Positions 43,948-51,367 of a stretch of 64,000 nt of DNA are shown here, in pieces; positions within the stretch are counted from its first letter, which is position 1; each line of letters starts with the position of its first letter. The stretch is from Allonocardiopsis opalescens (GTDB taxonomy: Bacteria > Actinomycetota > Actinomycetes > Streptosporangiales > Streptosporangiaceae), in contig NZ_PVZC01000005.1 in assembly GCF_003002095.1 (NCBI RefSeq), positions 62,001-126,000 on the forward strand. Direction: 5' to 3'. Below the pieces are notes generated by a model. That model was not told the origin of the DNA. It ran no database searches and saw only the letters and a program-made list of their open reading frames with translations. The translations under genes and the position numbers were made by a program.

Positions 43948-45246
43948 TCAGGCCGAGGCGGTCTCCGGGGCCGGGACCGGGCGGCGGGCCTCGGCGCGCA
44001 GCGGTGACAGCCAGGCCAGCAGCACGCCGACCGCGAGCACCGCGACCCCGGCGGCCAGACCGCCGCGCGGGCCGAGGGAGGTGACGGCCACGGCGCCGGC
44101 CAGGCCCGCGCCGAGCGGCTGGCCGAGCCCCCACGACAGCATGCGCGCGGTGGTGTTCACCCGCGACTGGAGGTGGTCGGGGCTCACCTGCTGGCGGTAG
44201 GTGACGGCGTTGATCACCACGGTGGAGTAGGCGGCGCCCCAGGCGACCGCGCCGGCGGCGGCGAGCAGCCAGTGGGAGCCGGCCACCACGGCGAGCCCGC
44301 ACAGCAGCGAGGCGGGCAGCGCGGCGAGCGCGAGCCTGGCGGGCCCGAGCCGCCGGCTGAGCGGGGTGACGATCCGCGAGGCGAGCAGCCCGCCGACCCC
44401 CCAGCAGCCGAACAGCACCGCGATACGGGGGTCGCCCGAGGCGGACACGCCGAGCACGCGGTCGGCCCACGGCACCAGCATCGCCACCCAGGCACCGCTG
44501 GCCACCGCGTGGGTCGTGCCGACCAGCGTGAGCGTGCGCACGATGCGGTCGCGCCACAGGAAGCCCAGGCCGGCGGCGATGTCGGCCCGCAGTTCGGCGG
44601 CGGCCCGGCGGGCCGGCGGGCGCGCCTCCGGGGGCGCGGAGAGCGGACGGACGATGGCGCGGATCAGCAGCGCCGACGCGACGGCGGTGAGCGCGTTCAG
44701 CGCGATCAGCGGCGCCGGGGACACGATCGCCACGGCCAGGCCCGCCAGCGGCGGCACCAGCAGCTCGACCAGGGTGGTGGCGCCGTAGACGCCGGCATAG
44801 GCGCTGGTGAGCCGGGCCCGGCCGACCAGGGTCGGCAGCGCGCCGAAGTTGGCCGCGTCGAAGAGCACGAACAGCGTCTGCACGCAGAAGGCGACCGCCA
44901 GCACGTGGCCCGCGGTGAGGCCGCCGAGGAACCACGCGGCGGGCAGGGTGGCCAGCAGCACGGCGCCCGCGAGGTCGGCGGCCACCATGATCCGGCGGCG
45001 GTCGACGCGGTCGGCCAGCGCACCGGCCACCAGGCCGAACAGCAGGTAGGGCAGTGCTTCGGCAGCCGCCACGGCGGCGCTCCACGCGGGTGAGCCCGTC
45101 AGCTGGTAGACCAGCACCGGGAGCGCGACCGTGGCCACCAGGCCGCCCGCCACCGCCACCACGCGTGCGGTCAGGTAGCGGCGGAAGTCGGGGTCGGCCC
45201 GCTCGGGCGACCGTGCGTCCGGCTCGGCCGCTGTGTCGTTAACCAT
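43948..45246 (-). CDS. MFS exporter of the EntS/MFS_3 type
   Basis: 432 residues with 12 predicted membrane spans. The opening FRRYLTARVVAVAGGLVATVALPVLVYQLTGSPAW and ALADRVDRRRIMVAADLAGAV (the motif-A loop) are characteristic of MFS_3 proteins such as the enterobactin exporter EntS. QQVSPDHLQSRVNTTARMLSWGLGQPLGAGLAG is the conserved second-half motif. It probably exports the cluster product. A Zur-like box lies within its promoter; the mRNA is predicted to begin 2-3 nt before ATG 45246, with no ribosome site, so it may be leaderless. Confidence 0.88.
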   Translation of the reverse strand: MVNDTAAEPDARSPERADPDFRRYLTARVVAVAGGLVATVALPVLVYQLTGSPAWSAAVAAAEALPYLLFGLVAGALADRVDRRRIMVAADLAGAVLLATLPAAWFLGGLTAGHVLAVAFCVQTLFVLFDAANFGALPTLVGRARLTSAYAGVYGATTLVELLVPPLAGLAVAIVSPAPLIALNALTAVASALLIRAIVRPLSAPPEARPPARRAAAELRADIAAGLGFLWRDRIVRTLTLVGTTHAVASGAWVAMLVPWADRVLGVSASGDPRIAVLFGCWGVGGLLASRIVTPLSRRLGPARLALAALPASLLCGLAVVAGSHWLLAAAGAVAWGAAYSTVVINAVTYRQQVSPDHLQSRVNTTARMLSWGLGQPLGAGLAGAVAVTSLGPRGGLAAGVAVLAVGVLLAWLSPLRAEARRPVPAPETASA

Positions 45247-45257
45247 GGCTCAAAATA

Positions 45258-45273
45258 GTAATGGTTTTCATTC
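45258..45273 (-). promoter_or_regulatory. Zur/Fur-like box 2 in the exporter promoter
   Basis: On the minus strand GAATGAAAACCATTAC lies in the 18-bp spacer between TCGACG and TACTAT (45255-45260), a -35/-10 pair for the exporter gene. Confidence 0.65.
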
Positions 45274-45341
45274 TCGAACGTCGACCTGGCAGGTCAAGGC
45301 CGTGTCGCCGGCAGACGGACCACGAAGTCCGCCCTCCCCTC

Positions 45342-45371
45342 TTGAAAATGATTCTCATTGCTGCCTACTTT
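45342..45371 (+). promoter_or_regulatory. Zur/Fur-like box 3 and promoter of the precursor gene
   Basis: TTGAAA (45342-45347) and TACTTT (45366-45371), with an 18-bp spacer, form a promoter. The box TTGAAAATGATTCTCATTG (45342-45360) covers the -35 and spacer, so a metal-loaded repressor would block it directly. Confidence 0.75.
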
Positions 45372-45409
45372 GGGCCTGGCGACCCCGCACAGCGAGGGAG
45401 GTGAACCGC

Positions 45410-45526
45410 ATGGACAAGATCTTCGTGCCCGTCGAGAGCGAGCGAGAGCTGCCGCACAACTCCGCCAGCCACAGCAACGCCCTGGTGGAAAGCCCGTTCG
45501 ACGCCGTCGACGACGACACCGAGTGA
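45410..45526 (+). CDS. Candidate RiPP precursor peptide, Ser/His-containing, 38 residues
   Basis: The peptide begins MDKIFVPVESERELPHNSAS and ends SPFDAVDDDTE. It has five Ser, one Thr, two His and no Cys. The middle PHNSASHSN has alternating Ser and His/Asn, and the C-terminus is acidic. Such Ser could be converted to oxazol(in)es by the YcaO/C/SagB proteins encoded downstream. GGGAGGTGA lies 5 bp before ATG 45410, the promoter overlaps a metal box, and a perfect 12-bp hairpin follows the stop, as is common after RiPP precursor genes. Which part is leader and which is core is not known. Confidence 0.65.
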   Translation: MDKIFVPVESERELPHNSASHSNALVESPFDAVDDDTE

Positions 45527-45531
45527 CACCC

Positions 45532-45560
45532 GGGCCGCCGCGGTGCATCCGCGGCGGCCC
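45532..45560 (+). terminator. Hairpin (terminator/attenuator) after the precursor gene
   Basis: GGGCCGCCGCGG (45532-45543), loop TGCAT, CCGCGGCGGCCC (45549-45560): a perfect 12-bp stem 5 bp after the stop. Partial termination here would give more precursor mRNA than enzyme mRNA. Confidence 0.75.
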
Positions 45561-45870
45561 GCCGGTTCGGCAGGCCGCAAGCGTCCACAGCGCCACTCCA
45601 CCGGACGGGAGACCCACGGAGCAGCGCCGAACGCCCCCCGTCGAACCGGACCACCGCCCCCGCCGCAGGCCCCCTCGGTGCTCCTCCACCACCAGCCCCT
45701 GCGGCGGGGGCCACCCCGGACACCTTCCGCCACCACCCGCGCGACCACTCCCGTCCGCCCCGTCCACCCCGTCCACCCGCAATCCACACGCCGCCGGGCC
45801 ACCGTCCGACCACACCACCCCAGACCGGACCAGCACCCACATCCCCAGTCCCCCACCACCCGCCCCCAGG

Positions 45871-46118
45871 CAGTCCCCCGCCCTCCCTGGGGGGACGACC
45901 CCTGCGACCAGCCTTGCGCCCGGCCGTGCGCACCGCAGCCTCCGTGGCGAATCTGTGGACAACTCGCCGCGGCACCGCCGCCCTGTGGATGACCCAAGGC
46001 ACTTCGGCGGCCGGTCATGGCATGGTCGCAAGGCAGGCGCCCACGAGCGCGAAGCCCGCGGCCACGGCCGCCCGGACCACCGAGGAGCCCCATGTCCGCC
46101 CACCCGTCCCAGCCCTGA
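45871..46118 (+). repeat. Duplicated leader, copy 1, with mini open frame
   Basis: About 220 bp homologous to 49,738-49,957. Shared landmarks in the same order are CAGTCCCCCGCCCTCCCTGG, GTGCGCACCGC, GGCGAATCTGTGGA-AACTCG, a second CTGTGGA, CAGGCGCCCACG and CGGCCACGGCCGCC. Copy 1 ends with an ATG at 46092, aligning with the YcaO start codon of copy 2, but the frame closes after eight residues at 46118. TGTGGACAA (45954) and TGTGGATGA (45984) resemble DnaA boxes. Confidence 0.8.
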
Positions 46119-46248
46119 CGCCCGAGCCGAAGCCCGTCCGCCTCCACACCCGCTCGGCCCCGCACCGCATCCGGCCCGCCGGCCGCGTCGGCGCCCGGCG
46201 GTCCCGGCGCCGACACACCCGCGACGCCCTCAGAACGGGAGCGACCCC

Positions 46249-47142
46249 ATGGAGCCGACGCCCACCGCGAACCCCCACACCGACGGCGCGGTCGGTCCGG
46301 TGCCGGCCCGCCCCGCCCTGCGCCCCGGGGCCGCGCTGTTCACCGTCGACGGGCGCGGTACCGCGCTGCGCAGCGCGACAGGGGAGATGTTCGACCTGGC
46401 ACTGCCCGAGGCGACGGCCAGAGCCACCCTCGACGCGCTCGCCGGGGCCGACGGCGACGTGCGGGTCCTGCGGGAGCCGCTGGCCGCGTTCGCCTCCGCC
46501 GGGCACCTCGGGAACCGTCCGGTCTGGCCGAGCGGACGCGCCTCCGTCGCGGTGCTCACCACGAGCGCTTCGCTGCACGACGCGCTCGCCGAGGCGCTGG
46601 AACGGGCAGGCGCGCGCCCCTCCCCCGTCGACGACGCCACCACCCCCCGTGAGCTGGCCGAGGGCGGCTGGACCGCGGTCTGCGCCATCGCGGACGGCCC
46701 CGCACCGCCGGGCTGGTCTGCGCTGGACGCACTGCCGGCCGCCGGCGTCGCCTGGCAGCGGGTGAGTCGCGAGGGGCGGCATGTGCTGCTGGAACCGGTG
46801 GCGTCGCGCCCCGACGATGTCTCGCACACCGACGTGCGGCGCCGCCGGCTCGCCGCGGCCGGCTCGGGCCACGTCCACCTCACGGCTTACTGGGAGCGCA
46901 GTTCGGACGCGCACACGGGCGCCATGGCGCGCGGCGACGAGCGGCTGAGCGCCTTCGAGGCGGTGCTGGTCGCCCAGTTGGCCGCGTTCGATCTGCGCCT
47001 GTGGGCGACCTCGGCGACGCCGCGCGACACCGAACTGAGCCCCGGTGCACTGCCGCCCACGCGGCGGCTGCGCGTGCTCGACCTCGACAGCGGCGCCATC
47101 GCCGACCATCCGGTCCTCCCGGTGCCGCCGTGCGCACCATGA
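46249..47142 (+). CDS. TOMM cyclodehydratase C-like / leader-peptide-binding protein
   Basis: 297 residues. Residues 18-75 (RPALRPGAALFTVDGRGTALRSATGEMFDLALPEATARATLDALAG) match the winged RiPP-recognition element at the start of TOMM C-proteins. Residues 95-250 look like the degenerate E1/ThiF-like Rossmann part (ASVAVLTTSASLHDALAEALERAG, then WTAVCAIADG). It is about half the length of full Ocin-ThiF proteins and has no zinc Cys tetrad, so it should deliver the peptide to the YcaO protein rather than activate it. GGGAG precedes ATG 46249. The stop overlaps the hydrolase start (ATGA). Confidence 0.65.
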   Translation: MEPTPTANPHTDGAVGPVPARPALRPGAALFTVDGRGTALRSATGEMFDLALPEATARATLDALAGADGDVRVLREPLAAFASAGHLGNRPVWPSGRASVAVLTTSASLHDALAEALERAGARPSPVDDATTPRELAEGGWTAVCAIADGPAPPGWSALDALPAAGVAWQRVSREGRHVLLEPVASRPDDVSHTDVRRRRLAAAGSGHVHLTAYWERSSDAHTGAMARGDERLSAFEAVLVAQLAAFDLRLWATSATPRDTELSPGALPPTRRLRVLDLDSGAIADHPVLPVPPCAP

Positions 47143-49301
47143 CGCCGCCGTCGGTCACCGAGCACCTCGTCACCGCACATGACGGGGTGCGGCTGGCCGC
47201 CACGGTGGTGCGGCCCACGGCCGGTCGAACGGGGCCGGCCGTGGTGATCCGCACCCCGTACGGGCGCCGTTCGCACCTGGCGGAGGCGCACGGCTGGGCG
47301 CGGCACGGCTTCACCTGCGTCGTCGGGGACGTGCGGGGCCGGTTCGACTCCGGCGGCGCCTTCCTGCCGTACGCCAACGAGCCGGCCGACGGTGCGGCCG
47401 TGCTGGACTGGCTCGCCGGCCAGAACTGCCACGACGGCCGGGTGGTGCTGGCCGGCGCCTCCTACGCCGCCTACTGCGCGGTCGCGGCGGCGCTGACCGC
47501 ACCCGCCGGCGTGCGCGGGGTGCTCGCCGCCGTGCCCGCGCTCGGCCCGGGCGAGACCGCCAGGGAACCGGGCGGAGCCGCCCGGCTGGCCTGCCGGGTG
47601 GGTTGGTGGACCGAGCACGGCGGCACCCGCCGTCCGCGCATCGGTGTGGCGGCCGACGAGGAGCTGCTGGCCGAGCTGCCAGTGGTCGAGCTGCCGGAAC
47701 GGGTTCTCGGCGCGGCGCCCCCCGGCTGGCGCGAGCTGTGGTCGGCGCCGCGCCGAGGCGCGCTGTGGGCCGGCCTGGCCGGCATCGGCGTTCCGCTGCT
47801 GGCCATCGGCGGCACCGATGACCCCTTCGCCGCCGACACCCTCGAACTGGCCCGCCGCTGGGGCGGCCCCCGCCGACTGGTGCTGGGACCGTGGGGCCAC
47901 GAGCTCGACACCCGCCGCCCCGGCGCCGCCCTCGGCGGCCGCCGCCTGGGCTCCCTCTACGCGGCGTGGGCCCGCGCGGTCTGCGGCGAGGGCGTCAGCG
48001 GCGACCGCGCCGCGATCGCCACCGCCCCGAACGGCGCCTGGCGCACGTTCACGCACCCGGTCCCGGCGCGGTCCGTACCGCTCACCCCGCTCCCAGCCGA
48101 GACCGCGCAGACGGACGCCCCTTCCGGCGACGCGCACCGCACCGACGGCCGGACGATCAACGCGGCCCCGGCGCGCGAACCGTGGGAGCATCTGGCCTCA
48201 CCGGAGCCCACGGACCGTTCGCAGGCCGGCGCCGTGGTCACGAGGGCGGCCGATCACGCCCGCCGGACACCGGCGGACATGCGCGCCCACGGCCTCCAGA
48301 CGCGCCCGACCCCGGTCGGCGAAGCCCTGGAGCACCGATCGAGCAAGCACCCGGACCCACCGGGATCCGCGGACCCAACGCACATCAGCGAGCCGACCAC
48401 TCGCTCAGCCGACGCCACACACCAGATGTCGGAGGACATACAAGCCCACGACGTCTCGGCAGGCCCTGCCCCGCTCCACGGAGTCCCGGAGCGCGATCCG
48501 GACGAGCGCACGTTCCCACCGGCTTCCACGACCCACCCGAACGTCGGCGCCCCGGCCACCCGCCCGGCCGATGCCGCGAACAAGGCGGATGTGGACAGAC
48601 CTGTCCACGACGTCCCGGCGCCTCAGGTCCTTCCCGATGGCGAACCGGCCGGCTCCGCGCACCAGCCGTCGGTCGACACACGCGCCGATCCGGTCCTCCC
48701 ACTGCGGCCCCCGGTCGACGGATCGCCGGCAGCCGCCGGCGCGGTCGGCGGCCGGCCGCATGCCGCCCGGTCGGACGAGTCCGCGGGGGTGCACTTCGTC
48801 GCCGATCCGCGCCGCCCGTTCCGGTCCGACGCGGACGGCCTGGCGCGGCGCGGCTCCGGCGACCACGTCGTACTGGTCACCGGGCCGCTGCCCGCAGGGG
48901 AGCTGCGCGGTGCGGCGGCGGTGCGGCTGCGGGTGCGCGCCGACACGGTGGACGCGGACTGGTTCGCCCTGCTGTCGCTGCTGACCGCCGCCGGATCGCG
49001 GCCGCTCGGCCGGGGCATCGTCCGCCGGACGCACCGGCCGGGCCGGGCCGAAGAGCTCACCGTGACGACCGCGCCGATCGGCGCCGGTGTACCGGAGGGC
49101 GCCCGCCTGGCCGTGACGGTCGCCGGGCACCACTGGCCCTACCACGCGCGCAATCCGCACACCGGCGTCGACGCCGCGCACGCCCGGGAACTGCTGCCCG
49201 GCCGCCGAGAGGTACTCGACGGCACGCTGGAACTCCCGTGGTACCGGCCGGACACCGACGTACTCACCGCCGACGAGCTGGTGAAGGCGTTCCCATGCTG
49301 A
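47139..49301 (+). CDS. CocE/NonD-type (S15-like) hydrolase with a repetitive insertion
   Basis: 720 residues. Residues 1-310 are the catalytic alpha/beta-hydrolase (VRLAATVVRPTAGRTGPAVVIRTPYGRR, GDVRGRFDSGG) with S108 (AGASYAAY), D227 and H254 (GPWGHE). Residues 550-720 are the C-terminal jelly roll (HFVADPRRPFRSDADGLARRG). About 225 Pro/Ala/Asp/His-rich residues (325-548), partly tandem repeats of about 52 residues, separate the domains and are absent from usual relatives. It is coupled to the C-protein gene and could be the leader-removing or product-editing peptidase, which is an inference. Confidence 0.82.
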   Translation: MTPPSVTEHLVTAHDGVRLAATVVRPTAGRTGPAVVIRTPYGRRSHLAEAHGWARHGFTCVVGDVRGRFDSGGAFLPYANEPADGAAVLDWLAGQNCHDGRVVLAGASYAAYCAVAAALTAPAGVRGVLAAVPALGPGETAREPGGAARLACRVGWWTEHGGTRRPRIGVAADEELLAELPVVELPERVLGAAPPGWRELWSAPRRGALWAGLAGIGVPLLAIGGTDDPFAADTLELARRWGGPRRLVLGPWGHELDTRRPGAALGGRRLGSLYAAWARAVCGEGVSGDRAAIATAPNGAWRTFTHPVPARSVPLTPLPAETAQTDAPSGDAHRTDGRTINAAPAREPWEHLASPEPTDRSQAGAVVTRAADHARRTPADMRAHGLQTRPTPVGEALEHRSSKHPDPPGSADPTHISEPTTRSADATHQMSEDIQAHDVSAGPAPLHGVPERDPDERTFPPASTTHPNVGAPATRPADAANKADVDRPVHDVPAPQVLPDGEPAGSAHQPSVDTRADPVLPLRPPVDGSPAAAGAVGGRPHAARSDESAGVHFVADPRRPFRSDADGLARRGSGDHVVLVTGPLPAGELRGAAAVRLRVRADTVDADWFALLSLLTAAGSRPLGRGIVRRTHRPGRAEELTVTTAPIGAGVPEGARLAVTVAGHHWPYHARNPHTGVDAAHARELLPGRREVLDGTLELPWYRPDTDVLTADELVKAFPC
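48270..48640 (+). repeat. Tandem repeats of about 157 bp inside the hydrolase gene
   Basis: Units begin near 48,273, 48,431 and 48,588. Each encodes (D/E)D-x-x-x-H-(G/D)-(L/V), then a P-x-P-x-G/L region and (in the first two) TR-(S/P)-ADA. The third unit is partial. Confidence 0.6.
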
Positions 49302-49957
49302 TTCCGCGCGCCGAAGCCTCCGAACGTACCGCGCCTCGGCGCGCGGTCGGCCCACCGATGCCCGTCCCGTCGCCGTGCGGAGCACCAGCCGCGACGGACC
49401 GTTTCAAGGGCTCGACCAGGACATTCCGCGCACGGCCGCAGACGCCTGCTCGGCACCCGTCCCCAGGCCACCGGACCCAGACGGTCGGCAAGGCCGCGCG
49501 CCGGTCCGGGGACACGGCCCTCCACGCCCTCCCGAATCCCCACGTCCCCGAGCACCGACCCCACCGCCAGCTCCGCAGCCGCTCACGTGGCCAATCCCCG
49601 ACGCGTCGGGGACCGGCCCGCACACCCCGCACCCGTCCGCATGGCCCGTGACCCGCCCAAACGACCCGCCACAAGCCCACAAGCGCATCCACCGCACCCC
49701 CGTCGATTCGTGCACACCCTCGCCACCCCGCCCCACGCAGTCCCCCGCCCTCCCTGGGGGGACGACCCCTGCACCAATCCTTTCGTCCCGAACGTGCGCA
49801 CCGCGGCCGGCGCGGCGAATCTGTGGATAACTCGCTGCGGCCGGCCGGCCTGTGGACAGCCGAAAGCACCGCGGCGCCGGTTCGGGCATGGTTGCAGCGC
49901 AGGCGCCCACGGGCGCGGAGATCGCGGCCACGGCCGCCTGGAGCCAAGGAGACCCCG
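49302..49957. other. 656-bp gap between hydrolase and YcaO genes
   Basis: GC-rich without a supported gene. Its last 220 bp are the second copy of the duplicated leader. No metal-box-like site was found, so the YcaO/SagB pair may be read from a promoter in the leader copy or from upstream. Confidence 0.45.
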
Positions 49958-49965
49958 ATGCCCAC
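49738..49965 (+). repeat. Duplicated leader, copy 2, in front of the YcaO gene
   Basis: Same landmarks as 45,871-46,118; the first landmark to the ATG is 220 bp here and 221 bp in copy 1. The perfect DnaA-box sequence TGTGGATAA is at 49822-49830, and TGTGGACAG is at 49851. Confidence 0.8.
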
Positions 49966-51367
49966 CGGCACGATGTCCCCCAGCACCTCACCCCTCGCCC
50001 CCAGCACCCTCATCGACCCGCTCACCGGGATCGTGCGCCGCCTTGTCGACGTCGCGCCCGTCGAGGGGCAGCCCCCCCGCTACCGAGGCGTCACCGCCGA
50101 GGTCTCCGACGCGCGGCGCCTGGGGGCCTGGCCGGCCGACCGCGTCAGCCTGGGCACCACCTTCGGCGACGCCGACGGAGCGCGCACCGCCGCGCTCGGC
50201 GAGGCCGTCGAGCGCTACTGCGGCAACCGCGTCCCACCCGACCTGCCCATCCGCAGCGCGGCAAGCCTCGCCCGCGAAGGCGTCCGCCACTTCGGCCCCG
50301 CCGACCTCCCGTTCTTCGCACCGTGGCAGCACGAGCAGCCCGGATTCCCGTACCAGCCGTTCAGCGACGACGTCGGGCTGCCGTGGGTCCGCGGTGAGGA
50401 GGACGGCGAACCGTGCTGGCTGCCCGCGTCCTGGGTGTACCTCAACCACGCCACCGGCTGCCGCCGTCGACTGCCCCGGCTGCACCACCTCAACTACGCG
50501 GGCATCGCCACCGGCACCGACCGCGCCGACGCCGCCCGCCGGGCCCTGCTCGAACTGCTGGAGCGCGACGCGCTCGAACTCTGGTGGCACCTCGACGGTC
50601 CGACCACCGGTATCGCCCTCGACTCCGTCCCCGGCCTCGCCGCCGACCTGGCCGGTACCCGGCTGCGCACCCACCTGGTGGAGCTGCCCACCGAGTATCC
50701 GGTCACCTGCGTGGCCGCGGTCGTGGTCGACCCCGACACCGGCATCGTCGGCGGCGGCGCCGCCGCGCGCTTCGACCCGGCCGAGGCGTGCGCCAAGGCT
50801 GTACTCGAAGCGGTGCACACCTGGGTGTTCACCCTCGGCCTGCTCGACCCCGACGGCTGGGTCTTCCAGGCCGTCGACAGCGGTGTGCTCGCCGAGGGCC
50901 TGTACCTGCCGTTCCGCGCCGACCGGCGCTACCTCGACGACACCGGCACCCACTTCGGACGCGTACGCGACCTCGGCGCCCAGGTCCAGGTCTGGCTCGA
51001 CCCCCGCCTGCGCGAGGGCCTGCTGCACCGCTTCACCGAACCCGACACGACCCTCGCCGCCGCCGACCTCGCGGGCGGCGCCGCCGGAACCGACGACGCG
51101 CAGCGCACCTCCGACCTCCGCGCCGCCCTGACGGCGGCCGGATGCCGGATCGCCGAAGTCGACCTCACCACGCCCGACGTCGCGCACACCCCGCTGCGCG
51201 TGGTGCGCGTCTGCGCCACGGGTCTGGTGCCCAACGCCCCCGCCGCCTTCCGCTACCTGGGCCTGCCCCGCTGGCGGCAGGCCATCACGGCGCGCGGCTG
51301 GACACTCGGCGCCGACCCGCTGCACGGCCCGTCCGGCCTGCTCCTCGAACCCCCGCCGTTCCTGTGA
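49958..51367 (+). CDS. YcaO-domain cyclodehydratase (TOMM D protein)
   Basis: 469 residues. TOMM YcaO signatures: the start IDPLTGIVRRLVDV, GTTFGDADGARTAALGEAVERYCGN (ATP-binding Glu-rich motif), ATGTDRADAARRALLELLERDALELWW and ARFDPAEACAKAVLEAVHTWVF. The C-terminus is LLLEPPPFL, a variant of the PxPxP end that completes the active site in azoline-forming members. It uses ATP to cyclise Ser/Thr/Cys side chains onto the preceding amide. AAGGAGA precedes ATG 49958. The GTGA overlap couples it to the SagB-like gene. Confidence 0.9.
   Translation: MPTGTMSPSTSPLAPSTLIDPLTGIVRRLVDVAPVEGQPPRYRGVTAEVSDARRLGAWPADRVSLGTTFGDADGARTAALGEAVERYCGNRVPPDLPIRSAASLAREGVRHFGPADLPFFAPWQHEQPGFPYQPFSDDVGLPWVRGEEDGEPCWLPASWVYLNHATGCRRRLPRLHHLNYAGIATGTDRADAARRALLELLERDALELWWHLDGPTTGIALDSVPGLAADLAGTRLRTHLVELPTEYPVTCVAAVVVDPDTGIVGGGAAARFDPAEACAKAVLEAVHTWVFTLGLLDPDGWVFQAVDSGVLAEGLYLPFRADRRYLDDTGTHFGRVRDLGAQVQVWLDPRLREGLLHRFTEPDTTLAAADLAGGAAGTDDAQRTSDLRAALTAAGCRIAEVDLTTPDVAHTPLRVVRVCATGLVPNAPAAFRYLGLPRWRQAITARGWTLGADPLHGPSGLLLEPPPFL

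Larger units (their letters stand above)
45527..46248. other. 722-bp gap between precursor and C-protein genes
   Basis: Contains the hairpin, a Pro/Thr-codon-like low-complexity C-rich stretch (45,600-45,870), the first copy of the duplicated leader (45,871-46,118) with a 9-codon mini frame, and a C-rich run before the C-protein start. No other gene is supported. Confidence 0.5.

Noticed and set aside
45951..49860. DnaA-box-like sequences as a replication origin
   Set aside because: Only two per copy, no dnaA/dnaN/gyrB genes and no AT-rich unwinding element.
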